The notes: generated by a model from the letters alone, not told the origin. A DNA stretch of 64,000 nucleotides from Pseudomonas syringae (GCF_001698815.1 NZ_LGSI01000067.1:62001-126000), one strand, 5' to 3'; positions 1 to 8,632 are shown, counted from the stretch's first letter. A program made the numbers and translations.

Positions 1-1443
1 GCCTCCGGTCGTGGCCTGTCGGTTTTCCTTTGTGAAAAGGACGACCTTGCCAGCCACACCTCTTCTGCCAGCAGCAAGCTGATCCACGGCGGGCTGCGCT
101 ATCTCGAACATTACGAATTCCGTCTGGTGCGCGAAGCCCTGGCCGAACGTGAAGTGTTGTTGGCCAAGGCACCGCACATCGTCAAGCCGATGCGCTTCGT
201 GCTGCCCCATCGCCCGCACTTGCGCCCGGCGTGGATGATTCGTGCCGGTTTGTTTCTGTACGACCACTTGGGCAAGCGCGAGAAACTGCCTGGCTCACGC
301 AGCCTGCGGTTCGGCAGCGATAGCCCGCTGAAAGCAAACATCACCCGTGGTTTTGAATATTCCGATTGCTGGGTCGATGACGCCCGCCTCGTGGTGCTCA
401 ACGCCATGGCTGCGCGGGAACACGGCGCGCACATCCACACCCAGACCCGCTGCCTGAATGCCCGGCGCAGCAATGGCTTGTGGCACCTGCACATGGAACG
501 CACCGACGGCACGCTGTTTTCGATTCGCGCCAAGGCGCTGGTCAATGCGGCGGGCCCCTGGGTTGCCAAGTTCATTCGCGATGATCTGAAACTGACTTCG
601 CCGTACGGCATCCGCCTGATTCAAGGCAGCCACTTGATCGTGCCAAAGCTGTATGAAGGCGAAAACGCGTTCATCCTGCAAAACGAAGATCAGCGCATCG
701 TGTTTGCGATTCCCTACCTGGAACGCTTCACGATCATTGGCACCACAGACCGCGAATATCAGGGCGATCCGAACAAGGTTGAAATCACCGACGGCGAAAT
801 GGACTACATGCTCAAAGTCGCCAACGACCACTTCAAGAAGCAGCTGACCCGCGACGATGTGCTCAACACCTATTCCGGCGTGCGCCCGCTGTGCAACGAC
901 GAGTCGGACAACCCGTCAGCAATTACCCGCGACTACACGCTGTCGCTGTCTGGTGGCGTCGATGAAGCACCGATTCTGTCGGTATTCGGCGGCAAGCTGA
1001 CGACTTATCGCAAGCTGGCGGAATCGGCGCTGGCGCAGCTCGCACCGTTCTTCAAGGACATGAAGCCAAGCTGGACCGCCAAGGCCAGCCTGCCCGGCGG
1101 TGAAGACATGAGCACTCCGGCGGCCCTGAGCGCCGAGCTGATTCAGCGCTGCACCTGGTTGCCAGCGGACATCGCGCAACGCTGGGCGCGCACCTACGGC
1201 AGTCGTAGCTGGCGCTTGCTGGAAGGCGTACAAAGCCTCGCAGACATGGGCGACAGCCTTGGCGCCGGCCTGTACACCCGCGAGGTCGATTACCTGTGCA
1301 GCACCGAATGGGCGACCACTGCTGAAGACATTCTGTGGCGTCGCAGCAAACTGGGCCTGTTCATGACCGCTGAAGAGCGTGCCGGCGTCCAGCAATACCT
1401 GGATGTTGTGGCGCGTAGAAAAGGCGCTATTGAAGCGGCGTAA
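1..1443 (+). CDS. glpD: Aerobic glycerol-3-phosphate dehydrogenase, 5' end outside window
   Basis: FAD-dependent oxidation of sn-glycerol 3-phosphate to dihydroxyacetone phosphate at the inner membrane, feeding electrons to the quinone pool. The frame is open from base 1, so the start and the N-terminal dinucleotide-binding glycine motif lie upstream. The first visible residues end in SSKLIHGGLRYLE, the conserved segment just after the FAD motif, followed by the substrate-domain signatures VNAAGPWV and FGGKLTTYRKLAE. About 480 residues are present, nearly a full-length family member (about 500). It ends at TAA 1441-1443, before a strong hairpin. Identification by family signatures is firm; regulation cannot be judged because the promoter is outside. 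Confidence 0.96.
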   Translation, partial: ASGRGLSVFLCEKDDLASHTSSASSKLIHGGLRYLEHYEFRLVREALAEREVLLAKAPHIVKPMRFVLPHRPHLRPAWMIRAGLFLYDHLGKREKLPGSRSLRFGSDSPLKANITRGFEYSDCWVDDARLVVLNAMAAREHGAHIHTQTRCLNARRSNGLWHLHMERTDGTLFSIRAKALVNAAGPWVAKFIRDDLKLTSPYGIRLIQGSHLIVPKLYEGENAFILQNEDQRIVFAIPYLERFTIIGTTDREYQGDPNKVEITDGEMDYMLKVANDHFKKQLTRDDVLNTYSGVRPLCNDESDNPSAITRDYTLSLSGGVDEAPILSVFGGKLTTYRKLAESALAQLAPFFKDMKPSWTAKASLPGGEDMSTPAALSAELIQRCTWLPADIAQRWARTYGSRSWRLLEGVQSLADMGDSLGAGLYTREVDYLCSTEWATTAEDILWRRSKLGLFMTAEERAGVQQYLDVVARRKGAIEAA

Positions 1444-1460
1444 TTGCGCTGTGCAGGACG

Positions 1461-1489
1461 AACCCGTGGGAGCGAATTCCCACGGGTTT
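1461..1489 (+). terminator. Hairpin after glpD
   Basis: Perfect 11-bp stem AACCCGTGGGA/TCCCACGGGTT with a 6-nt loop, starting 17 bases after the glpD stop and followed by TTT. It probably ends glpD transcription; the short T run makes it a moderate rather than classic intrinsic terminator. Confidence 0.65.
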
Positions 1490-1513
1490 GGCATTTCAAC
1501 AGACGTCAATCCA

Positions 1514-1558
1514 TTCGGTTTTCCGAACACTCCTCGACGTATGGTTCGGCATCCCGGA
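1514..1558 (+). promoter_or_regulatory. Two AauR-type binding palindromes upstream of gltI
   Basis: TTCGGTTTTCCGAA at 1514-1527 is a perfect TTCGG-N4-CCGAA palindrome. TTCGGCATCCCGGA at 1545-1558 matches with one mismatch. The sites are 31 bp apart (about three helical turns) and lie about 80-135 bp upstream of a -24/-12 promoter, the usual place for enhancer sites of a sigma54 activator. TTCGG-N4-CCGAA is the motif I recall for AauR of Pseudomonas, and aauR lies downstream in this window. Binding itself is inferred. Confidence 0.78.
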
Positions 1559-1635
1559 CGTCCGAATACCCCGCCTCTCTCCCGATAGAACTTTAAACCC
1601 TTTAAAACCAACGACTTAACCAACAGTAGCGTGCT

Positions 1636-1651
1636 TGGCACGGCTCCTGCT
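1636..1651 (+). promoter_or_regulatory. Sigma54 (-24/-12) promoter of gltIJKL
   Basis: TGGCACGGCTCCTGCT has GG at 1637-1638 and GC at 1649-1650 separated by exactly 10 bases, close to the RpoN consensus TGGCACG-N4-TTGCW. It lies about 127 bp before the gltI start, with activator palindromes upstream. Confidence 0.82.
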
Positions 1652-1777
1652 CTACACTATTTGTCGATCGCTTCGACAGTAACGTGTGCCCCTGTCGGCC
1701 GCCGTTGAAGCATTCGCCGAACAAGCGGGCCACACCTGTTTCGGCCCCATAAAAAAAACAAAGTCGAGGAATTACAG

Positions 1778-2692
1778 ATGCGCATCGTCCCCCATCTTTT
1801 GGGCGCAGCAATCGCTGCCGCTCTGATTACCACTCCAGTTTTCGCCGCTGAACTCACCGGCACACTGAAGAAAATCAAAGAGTCCGGCACCATCACCCTT
1901 GGGCACCGCGATGCTTCGATCCCGTTTTCCTATATCGCTGACGCTTCCGGCAAACCGGTTGGCTACTCCCACGATATCCAGCTGAAAATCGTCGAAGCCA
2001 TCAAAAAAGACCTGAACATGCCGGACCTGCAGGTCAAGTACAACCTGGTCACTTCCCAGACACGTATCCCGCTGGTGCAGAACGGCACGGTTGACGTCGA
2101 ATGCGGCTCCACCACCAACAACGTCGAGCGTCAGCAACAGGTTGACTTCTCGGTAGGCATTTTCGAAATCGGCACTCGTTTGCTGGCCAAGAAAGATTCG
2201 GCCTACAAGGATTTTGCTGACCTGAAAGGCAAAAACGTTGTGACCACTGCTGGCACCACGTCCGAGCGCATCATCAAATCGATGAATGCCGACAAGCAAA
2301 TGGGCATGAACGTCATCTCCGCCAAAGACCACGGCGAATCCTTCCAGATGCTGGAATCCGGCCGTGCCGTAGCGTTCATGATGGACGATGCACTGCTGGC
2401 AGGCGAAATGGCCAAGGCCAAGAAGCCGGATGACTGGGCTGTAACCGGCACTCCACAGTCCTATGAAATCTACGGCTGCATGGTTCGCAAAGGCGACGAA
2501 CCGTTCAAGAAAGCGGTCGACGACGCAATCGTGGCGACCTACAAGTCGGGCGAAATCAACAAGATCTACGACAAGTGGTTCATGCAGCCAATTCCGCCAA
2601 AAGGTTTGAACCTGAACTTCCCGATGAGCGACGAGCTGAAGAAGCTGATCGCCGAACCAACTGACAAAGCGGCCGAAGACAAAAAGGCTTAA
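1778..2692 (+). CDS. gltI: Glutamate/aspartate ABC transporter, periplasmic binding protein
   Basis: Captures acidic amino acids (and probably their amides) in the periplasm for the GltJKL importer; also called aatJ. 304 residues with a Sec signal peptide (about residues 1-23, ending VFA-AE), then a type II solute-binding fold (SBP_bac_3): the GTLKKIKESGTITLGHRD start and the GKNVVTTAGTTSER hinge segment are typical. ATG at 1778 follows a GAGGAA-type ribosome site. First gene of the operon. A hairpin after its stop separates it from the permease genes, consistent with high expression of the binding protein. Controlled by the sigma54 promoter and AauR-type sites upstream. Confidence 0.95.
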   Translation: MRIVPHLLGAAIAAALITTPVFAAELTGTLKKIKESGTITLGHRDASIPFSYIADASGKPVGYSHDIQLKIVEAIKKDLNMPDLQVKYNLVTSQTRIPLVQNGTVDVECGSTTNNVERQQQVDFSVGIFEIGTRLLAKKDSAYKDFADLKGKNVVTTAGTTSERIIKSMNADKQMGMNVISAKDHGESFQMLESGRAVAFMMDDALLAGEMAKAKKPDDWAVTGTPQSYEIYGCMVRKGDEPFKKAVDDAIVATYKSGEINKIYDKWFMQPIPPKGLNLNFPMSDELKKLIAEPTDKAAEDKKA

Positions 2693-2706
2693 TAGCCCAT
2701 AAATAC

Positions 2707-2733
2707 CCTGAAGCAGCCTCGCGCTGCTTCAGG
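2707..2733 (+). promoter_or_regulatory. Intra-operon hairpin between gltI and gltJ
   Basis: Perfect 11-bp stem CCTGAAGCAGC/GCTGCTTCAGG with a 5-nt loop and no T tract, 14 bases after the gltI stop. It probably stabilises the gltI 3' end or attenuates permease expression rather than fully terminating, because gltJ has no clear promoter of its own. Confidence 0.7.
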
Positions 2734-2774
2734 ATGCCGTGCAAGCATTTGGATCGATCAGAGGGGAGACCCTG

Positions 2775-3521
2775 ATGAATTACAACTGGGACTGGGGCGT
2801 GTTCTTCAAGTCCACCGGCGTTGGCAGCGAAACCTATCTGGACTGGTATATCTCCGGTCTGGGCTGGACTATCGCGATTGCCGTTGCCGCCTGGATCATC
2901 GCTTTGCTGTTGGGCTCCGTGCTCGGCGTCATGCGCACCGTACCGAACCGTTGGGTATCGGGCATCGCCACGGTATACGTGGAAATCTTCCGTAATGTGC
3001 CGCTGCTGGTGCAGCTGTTCATCTGGTACTTCCTGGTACCGGACCTGCTGCCTGAACACATTCAGGAGTGGTACAAACAGGATCTCAACCCGACGACTTC
3101 AGCGTTCCTGAGCGTGGTGGTCTGTCTGGGTCTGTTTACTGCTGCCCGGGTCTGCGAACAGGTGCGTACTGGCATTCAGGCGTTGCCGCGTGGACAGGAG
3201 TCCGCCGCGCGCGCCATGGGCTTCAAGCTGCCACAGATCTACTGGAACGTGCTGCTGCCGCAGGCGTACCGGATCATTATTCCGCCGCTTACCTCCGAAT
3301 TCCTCAACGTGTTCAAGAACTCGTCGGTGGCCTCGCTGATCGGCCTGATGGAATTGCTCGCCCAGACCAAACAGACCGCCGAGTTTTCCGCGAACCTGTT
3401 TGAAGCGTTCACTCTGGCGACATTGATCTACTTCACCTTGAACATGAGCCTGATGTTGCTGATGCGCGTGATCGAGAAGAAAGTCGCGGTGCCCGGCCTG
3501 ATTTCCGTGGGGGGTAAATAA
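2775..3521 (+). CDS. gltJ: Glutamate/aspartate ABC transporter permease GltJ
   Basis: Inner-membrane permease subunit (aatQ), 248 residues, with several hydrophobic helices and the EAA loop RGQESAARAMGFKLPQIYW that contacts the ATPase. I chose ATG 2775 (MNYNWDWGVFF) because GAGGGGAG lies just upstream. The ATG 12 codons earlier would encode an unlikely N-terminus through the ribosome site. The stop TAA shares bases with the gltK start (TAATG), indicating translational coupling. Pairs with GltK as a heterodimeric membrane channel. Confidence 0.94.
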   Translation: MNYNWDWGVFFKSTGVGSETYLDWYISGLGWTIAIAVAAWIIALLLGSVLGVMRTVPNRWVSGIATVYVEIFRNVPLLVQLFIWYFLVPDLLPEHIQEWYKQDLNPTTSAFLSVVVCLGLFTAARVCEQVRTGIQALPRGQESAARAMGFKLPQIYWNVLLPQAYRIIIPPLTSEFLNVFKNSSVASLIGLMELLAQTKQTAEFSANLFEAFTLATLIYFTLNMSLMLLMRVIEKKVAVPGLISVGGK

Positions 3522-4186
3522 TGGACTTCTCAGGAATCATCCCGGCCATACCCGGCCTGTGGAACGGCATGGTCATGACCTTGCAGTTGATGGTCATGGG
3601 CGTTGTCGGCGGCGTCATCCTCGGTACCTTGCTGGCGCTGATGCGTTTGTCATCGAACAAGCTGCTGTCGAGGCTGGCGGGCGCGTACGTCAACTATTTC
3701 CGCTCGATCCCGCTGCTGCTGGTCATCACCTGGTTCTATCTGGCGGTGCCGTTCGTGCTGCGCTGGATCACCGGCGAAGATACGCCCATCGGTGCGTTCA
3801 CCTCCTGCGTCGTGGCCTTCATGATGTTCGAGGCGGCGTATTTCTGCGAAATCGTCCGCGCGGGTGTGCAGTCGATTTCCAAGGGGCAAATGGGCGCCGC
3901 GCAAGCGCTGGGCATGACCTACGGGCAAATGATGCGGTTGATCATCCTGCCTCAGGCGTTTCGCAAGATGACCCCGCTGCTGCTGCAGCAAAGCATCATT
4001 CTGTTTCAGGATACCTCCCTGGTCTACACCGTCGGCCTGGTGGATTTCCTCAATGCCTCGCGCTCCAGTGGCGACATCATCGGCCGCTCCAATGAGTTCC
4101 TGATCATCGCCGGTCTGGTGTATTTCACGATCAGCTTTGCCGCCTCGCTGCTGGTGAAGCGTCTGCAAAAAAGGTTCGCCGTATGA
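3521..4186 (+). CDS. gltK: Glutamate/aspartate ABC transporter permease GltK
   Basis: Second permease subunit (aatM), 221 residues with about five transmembrane segments and the EAA motif KGQMGAAQALGMTYGQMM. The start ATG overlaps the gltJ stop and its own stop overlaps the gltL start by 4 bases, so gltJKL are read as one coupled unit. The paralogy with GltJ is evident from the shared His/Glu/Asp-type permease layout. Confidence 0.94.
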   Translation: MDFSGIIPAIPGLWNGMVMTLQLMVMGVVGGVILGTLLALMRLSSNKLLSRLAGAYVNYFRSIPLLLVITWFYLAVPFVLRWITGEDTPIGAFTSCVVAFMMFEAAYFCEIVRAGVQSISKGQMGAAQALGMTYGQMMRLIILPQAFRKMTPLLLQQSIILFQDTSLVYTVGLVDFLNASRSSGDIIGRSNEFLIIAGLVYFTISFAASLLVKRLQKRFAV

Positions 4187-4917
4187 TTTCCATCAAGAGC
4201 ATCAACAAGTGGTATGGGGACTTCCAGGTACTGACTGATTGCAGCACCGAGGTCAAGAAAGGCGAAGTGGTAGTGGTCTGCGGACCGTCCGGCTCCGGCA
4301 AATCGACCCTGATCAAATGCGTCAACGCGCTGGAACCCTTCCAGAAAGGCGACATCACCGTTGATGGCACTTCGATTGCCGATCCCAAGACCAACCTGCC
4401 CAAGCTGCGCTCGCGGGTCGGCATGGTGTTTCAGCACTTCGAGCTGTTCCCGCACCTGACCATCGTTGAAAACCTGACCATCGCGCAGATCAAGGTGCTC
4501 GGCCGCAGCAAGGCCGAAGCCACCGAGAAAGGCCTGAAACTGTTGGAGCGCGTCGGCCTGTCCGCTCACGCCAACAAGCATCCGGGTCAGCTTTCCGGCG
4601 GTCAGCAACAACGTGTGGCCATTGCTCGCGCCCTGGCCATGGACCCGATCGTCATGCTGTTCGACGAGCCGACGTCTGCGCTGGACCCGGAAATGGTCAA
4701 CGAAGTGCTCGACGTGATGGTGCAACTGGCCCACGAAGGCATGACCATGATGTGCGTGACCCACGAAATGGGCTTCGCCCGCAAAGTGGCGAACCGCGTG
4801 ATCTTCATGGATCAGGGACAGATCGTCGAAGACTGCGAGAAAGAAGAATTCTTCGGTGATGTCAGCGCCCGCTCCGAGCGTGCGCAGCACTTCCTCGCCA
4901 AGATCCTTCAGCACTAA
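4183..4917 (+). CDS. gltL: Glutamate/aspartate ABC transporter ATP-binding protein
   Basis: ATPase (aatP) that powers acidic amino-acid import. 244 residues with all ABC signatures in order: Walker A GPSGSGKST (about residues 34-42), Q-loop around MVFQHFELFPH, signature LSGGQQQRVAIARAL, Walker B VMLFDEPTSALDPE and switch His in CVTHEMGFA. Length equals the polar amino-acid ATPase family. Last gene of the transporter operon; a 12-bp hairpin follows. Confidence 0.96.
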   Translation: MISIKSINKWYGDFQVLTDCSTEVKKGEVVVVCGPSGSGKSTLIKCVNALEPFQKGDITVDGTSIADPKTNLPKLRSRVGMVFQHFELFPHLTIVENLTIAQIKVLGRSKAEATEKGLKLLERVGLSAHANKHPGQLSGGQQQRVAIARALAMDPIVMLFDEPTSALDPEMVNEVLDVMVQLAHEGMTMMCVTHEMGFARKVANRVIFMDQGQIVEDCEKEEFFGDVSARSERAQHFLAKILQH

Positions 4918-4931
4918 GCGATACCCCGTCG

Positions 4932-4961
4932 GCGGCCTGGCTCTTTAGCGAGCCAGGCCGC
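4932..4961 (+). terminator. Hairpin after gltL
   Basis: Perfect 12-bp stem GCGGCCTGGCTC/GAGCCAGGCCGC with a 6-nt loop, 14 bases after the gltL stop and 22 bases before aauS. No T tract follows, so it may attenuate rather than fully stop read-through into aauS. Confidence 0.6.
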
Positions 4962-4983
4962 TGTTCGGCTCAGGACGACTGTG

Positions 4984-6867
4984 ATGAAATGCGACCCCAA
5001 TCTTTATCGCGCCGCGCCGCCATCACTCGCCGTGAAACCCCGCCTGATACGCCACCTGTTTTTGCCGCCGCTGATCATTGCGCTGATGATCGGCCTGGGC
5101 TACATCGCCTATCTGTTCAGTGAACACAACGGTATCAAGGCGCTCAAGGAGAATGGCGAACGTCAGCTGGAGCTGCACGCGCGTACCGTTGAAAGCGAAA
5201 TCAACAAATACACCTATTTGCCCAGCGTGCTGGAGCTTGAGTCCAACGTTTCAGCGCTGCTTAAAGACCCGACGCCCGAGCTGCGGCAGAAGGTCAACGA
5301 CTACCTCGAAGGTTTGAACCGCCGCAGTCGCAGCCGCGCCATCTATGTGCTGGACACCACCGGCCGCGTACTGGCCACCAGCAACTGGCGCGACGCGGAC
5401 AGTTATCTGGGCGAGGACTTGTCGTTCCGCGCCTATTATCAGGACGCCGTGCGTGGTTTGCCCGGCCGTTTCTATGGCATCGGCAGCACCACCGGCGAAC
5501 CCGGCTATTACCTGGCCCATGGTCTGGAGGAGCAAGGCAAGATCATTGGCGTGGCCGTGATCAAGGTGCAGCTCGAAGCCCTTGAACAGCGCTGGCAACG
5601 GGCGCGCCTGGAGGCATTCGTCAGTGACGAGAACGGCATCATCATCCTCTCCAGCGACCCGGCCCGACGCTTGAAATCGGTGCGTCCGTTGACTCCGGAA
5701 ATCAAGGAACGCCTGGCGCGCAGCCTGCAATATTATTGGTTCCCGCTGAACGAGCTGGTGCCGCTGGAGCGCGAATCCCTGGCCGAAGGCGTGGAGAAAC
5801 TTACCTTTCCGGCCAACGTCAGCGTCGATCATGAACATAAACAAGTGAGTTATCTGGCCCAGACCCGGCAACTGAGCGACACGCCCTGGCACCTGACCTT
5901 GCTGACCCCGCTGGAAGACTTGCGCCGGGAAGCGGGCAGCCAGGGCATGCTGGTGGCAGTGATCTGCGCGCTGGTGGCCTTCTTGCTGATCGCCTGGAAT
6001 GAGCGGCGCAAAGTGCTCTCGACACGTCTTGCAGCACGAGAAGCCTTGCAACAAGCCAATAATGAACTGGAACGCAAGATTGCTGAACGCACCGAGCACT
6101 TGCGCGCCAGCAACGAACGGCTCAAAGGCCAGATCCGCGAACGACGCCAGGCGGAAGACACGCTGCGCCGGGCTCAGGATGAACTGGTGCAGGCTGGCAA
6201 GTTGGCGGCCATCGGCCAGATGTCCACCAGCATCGCTCATGAACTGAATCAGCCGCTCGCGGCTTTGCGCACCTTGTCGGGCAATACCGTGCGCTTCCTC
6301 GAACGTGGAGCACTGGATACCGCCAGCGCCAACCTGCGCACCATCAATGATCTGGTCGACCGCATGGGCCGCATAACCGCCAGCCTGCGTGCCTTCGCCC
6401 GACGCGGCGACGACAAGGGCCAGGCCCTGCTGAGCAAAGCGGTCGAGGCCGCGTTGCAATTGCTGGCCGGACGCCTGGAAAACTTCTCGCTGGATCTGCA
6501 TCAGGATTTTGTCGACGCGCAGTTGATGATCGACCAGACGCGTCTTGAACAGATTCTGGTCAACCTGATCGGCAACGCGCTGGACGCCATGAGCGCCCAA
6601 CCACTGCCTGAACTGTGGCTTGAAGGTTCGCTGGTGGACGGCCGCTATCGCCTGCTGGTACGCGACAACGGCCACGGCATCGACGACGAAGCGCGCAAGC
6701 ACCTGTTCGAGCCGTTCTTCACCACCAAGCCCGGCGAACAAGGGCTGGGCCTTGGCTTGACCTTGTCTGCGAGCCTCGCTGCAGCCGCTGGTGGAAGCCT
6801 CGGCGCGGAGCATCCAACAACGGGCGGCACCGCGTTTGTGTTGTGTTTGCCGTTGGTGCCCGTATGA
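4984..6867 (+). CDS. aauS: Sensor histidine kinase AauS (DctB type)
   Basis: Membrane sensor that phosphorylates AauR in response to acidic amino acids. About 627 residues: a first transmembrane helix (about 22-43), a large periplasmic dCache-like sensor (about 45-320, with YVLDTTGRVLATSNW and YYLAHGLEEQGKIIG), a second helix (about 322-342), a coiled coil rich in Glu/Arg, the phospho-acceptor box STSIAHELNQPLAAL, and a HATPase domain with NLIGNALDAM, DNGHGI and GLGLTL. Either GTG 4981 or ATG 4984 could start it; I used the ATG. Position next to gltIJKL and aauR supports the name. Specific ligand is inferred from context. Confidence 0.9.
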   Translation: MKCDPNLYRAAPPSLAVKPRLIRHLFLPPLIIALMIGLGYIAYLFSEHNGIKALKENGERQLELHARTVESEINKYTYLPSVLELESNVSALLKDPTPELRQKVNDYLEGLNRRSRSRAIYVLDTTGRVLATSNWRDADSYLGEDLSFRAYYQDAVRGLPGRFYGIGSTTGEPGYYLAHGLEEQGKIIGVAVIKVQLEALEQRWQRARLEAFVSDENGIIILSSDPARRLKSVRPLTPEIKERLARSLQYYWFPLNELVPLERESLAEGVEKLTFPANVSVDHEHKQVSYLAQTRQLSDTPWHLTLLTPLEDLRREAGSQGMLVAVICALVAFLLIAWNERRKVLSTRLAAREALQQANNELERKIAERTEHLRASNERLKGQIRERRQAEDTLRRAQDELVQAGKLAAIGQMSTSIAHELNQPLAALRTLSGNTVRFLERGALDTASANLRTINDLVDRMGRITASLRAFARRGDDKGQALLSKAVEAALQLLAGRLENFSLDLHQDFVDAQLMIDQTRLEQILVNLIGNALDAMSAQPLPELWLEGSLVDGRYRLLVRDNGHGIDDEARKHLFEPFFTTKPGEQGLGLGLTLSASLAAAAGGSLGAEHPTTGGTAFVLCLPLVPV

Positions 6868-6869
6868 CC

Positions 6870-6978
6870 TGTGGGAGCGAGCTTGCTCGCGAAAGCGATG
6901 TTTCACGCCCTCGGGATATAGGGGATGTACAGACCTCTTCGCGAGCAAGGTGGATCGCCACCCCGGTCGCTTCCACAT
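6870..6978. repeat. Imperfect REP pair between aauS and aauR
   Basis: Left copy TGTGGGAGCGAGCTTGCTCG at 6870-6889, followed by CGAAAGCG. The inverted right copy begins CTTCGCGAGCAAGG near 6937 but its tail is broken by about 19 unrelated bases before CGCTTCCACA. This resembles a decayed REP doublet. It separates the kinase from its regulator. Confidence 0.75.
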
Positions 6979-7018
6979 TCAATTCGCGGATTTGTCTGTC
7001 GCTTGATGAGAGCCCCAA

Positions 7019-8344
7019 ATGAACACTGACCTGACCGTACTCATCGTTGAAGACGACCCGCATGTCCTGCTCGGCTGCCAGCAGGCGCTGGCGCTGGAGG
7101 ACATTCCCAGCGAAGGTGTCGGCAGTGCCGAAGAAGCCCTGGCGCGTATCGGCGATAATTTTGCCGGGATCGTCATCAGCGATATTCGCCTGCCCGGCAT
7201 CGACGGTCTGGAACTGCTGACCCGGCTCAAGGCCCGCGACCGCAGCCTGCCGGTGGTGCTGATTACCGGCCATGGCGATATCTCCATGGCGGTGAATGCC
7301 ATGCGCGACGGCGCCTATGACTTCATGGAAAAACCCTTCTCCCCCGAGCGCCTGGTAGAAGTTGCGCGTCGCGCCCTGGAGCAACGCGGACTGGCCCGGG
7401 AAGTCTGGTCGCTGCGCAAGCAGCTGGCTGAACGGGATTCACTGGAAGGCAAGATCATCGGCCGCTCGCCGGCCATGCAAAACCTGCGCGCCTTGATCGC
7501 CAACGTCGCCGATACATCGGCCAACGTGCTTATCGAAGGTGAAACCGGCACCGGCAAGGAACTGGTCGCCCGCTGCCTGCACGATTTCAGTCGTCGTCAT
7601 GCCCAGCAATTCGTCGCGCTGAACTGCGGCGGATTGCCGGAAAGCCTGTTTGAAACCGAAATTTTCGGCCATGAATCCAACGCCTTTACCGGCGCGGGCA
7701 AGCGGCGTATCGGCAAGATTGAACACGCGCACAACGGCACGCTGTTCCTCGATGAAGTGGAAAGCATGCCGATCAACCTGCAAATCAAGCTGTTGCGGGT
7801 TTTGCAGGAGCGCACGCTGGAACGCCTCGGCTCCAACCAGAGCGTGGCGGTGGATTGCCGGGTGATCGCCGCGACCAAATCAGACCTGAACGAGATGGGC
7901 AAGGCCGGACAGTTTCGCAGCGACTTGTACTACCGCTTGAACGTCGTGACCCTGGAGTTGCCGCCGCTGCGCGAACGCCGCGAGGACATCCTGCAACTGT
8001 TCGAGCACTTTCTGCAGCTGTCATCGCTGCGCTTCGACCGCGAGCCGCCGCAGCTGGACCCGCAAACCGTATCCAGCCTGATGAGCCACGACTGGCCCGG
8101 CAACGTGCGTGAACTGCGCAACGTCGCCGAGCGCTTCTCCCTCGGCCTGCCAGCCTTCAAGACCGCAAGCGCCCACATCGACAGCCAAAGCCTGGGCTTT
8201 GCCGAAGCCGTGGAAGCCTTCGAGAAAAACCTGCTCAGCGAGGCATTGCAGCGCAGCGGCGGCAACCTGAGCCAGGCCAGTCAGGAACTGGGCATGGCCA
8301 AGACCACGTTGTTCGACAAGGTGAAGAAATATGGGTTGGGCTAG
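7019..8344 (+). CDS. aauR: Sigma54-dependent response regulator AauR (DctD type)
   Basis: Activator of RpoN promoters for acidic amino-acid uptake. 441 residues: an N-terminal receiver domain (about 1-125; phospho-acceptor Asp in ISDIRLPG), a central AAA+ domain (Walker A GETGTGKE, Walker B GTLFLDEVES, R-fingers around FRSDLYYRLN), and a C-terminal Fis-type helix-turn-helix (LSQASQELGMAKTTLFDKVKKYGLG). The sigma54-contact loop reads NAFTGA instead of the usual GAFTGA, apparently a feature of this subfamily. Start ATG 7019 follows GAGAGCCCCAA. Its probable targets are the palindromes at 1514-1558. Confidence 0.92.
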   Translation: MNTDLTVLIVEDDPHVLLGCQQALALEDIPSEGVGSAEEALARIGDNFAGIVISDIRLPGIDGLELLTRLKARDRSLPVVLITGHGDISMAVNAMRDGAYDFMEKPFSPERLVEVARRALEQRGLAREVWSLRKQLAERDSLEGKIIGRSPAMQNLRALIANVADTSANVLIEGETGTGKELVARCLHDFSRRHAQQFVALNCGGLPESLFETEIFGHESNAFTGAGKRRIGKIEHAHNGTLFLDEVESMPINLQIKLLRVLQERTLERLGSNQSVAVDCRVIAATKSDLNEMGKAGQFRSDLYYRLNVVTLELPPLRERREDILQLFEHFLQLSSLRFDREPPQLDPQTVSSLMSHDWPGNVRELRNVAERFSLGLPAFKTASAHIDSQSLGFAEAVEAFEKNLLSEALQRSGGNLSQASQELGMAKTTLFDKVKKYGLG

Positions 8345-8363
8345 CCAACGGCGTCAGGTTGAT

Positions 8364-8410
8364 ACCGTCTTGACCTTCATCACGCAAGCGCGATGCGAGG
8401 GTCAAACGGT
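8364..8410 (+). terminator. Hairpin after aauR
   Basis: ACCGTCTTGACCTT near 8364 pairs, with a one-base bulge, with AGGGTCAAACGGT ending at 8410. The loop contains a smaller CGCAAGCGCG dyad. It begins 20 bases after the aauR stop and is a probable terminator without a clean T run. Confidence 0.5.
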
Positions 8411-8457
8411 TTCTGCGATTTCAGAACGTCGAACACGATGTGCAGCAAGTATAAGTT

Positions 8458-8563
8458 ATGTAGGAGGGGACTTGTCCCCGAAAGACGGTAGCTCAGGCAG
8501 CGTTAACCTTGCGGACTTTCGTTGTCAGGACCATCGCATTCGGGGACAAGTCCCCTCCTACCG
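8458..8563. repeat. REP doublet (GTAGGAGGGGACTTGTCCCC class)
   Basis: Two inverted copies, each itself a hairpin: TGTAGGAGGGGACTTGTCCC from 8459 and its complement GGGACAAGTCCCCTCCTAC ending at 8561. Different class from the GTTGGAGCGAGGCTTGCC doublets elsewhere in the window. Confidence 0.85.
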
Positions 8564-8594
8564 GTCGTTAGATATTCATTGCGCAGGCTCGGCG

Positions 8595-8621
8595 CCTCGC
8601 CAACAAGTTGGCTCCTACAGT
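8595..8621. repeat. Single REP copy (CTGTAGGAGCCAACTTGTTGGC class)
   Basis: GCCTCGCCAACAAGTTGGCTCCTACAG is one inverted copy of a third REP class, just downstream of the convergent DsbA-family gene. No partner copy is visible nearby. Together with the preceding doublet it fills most of the 8345-8632 gene-free stretch. Confidence 0.75.
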
Positions 8622-8632
8622 TCGAAACTAAA

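Noticed and set aside
5251..6978. 575-codon minus-strand frame opposite aauS
   Set aside because: Shadow of the sensor kinase; runs through the REP and contains no recognisable domain.
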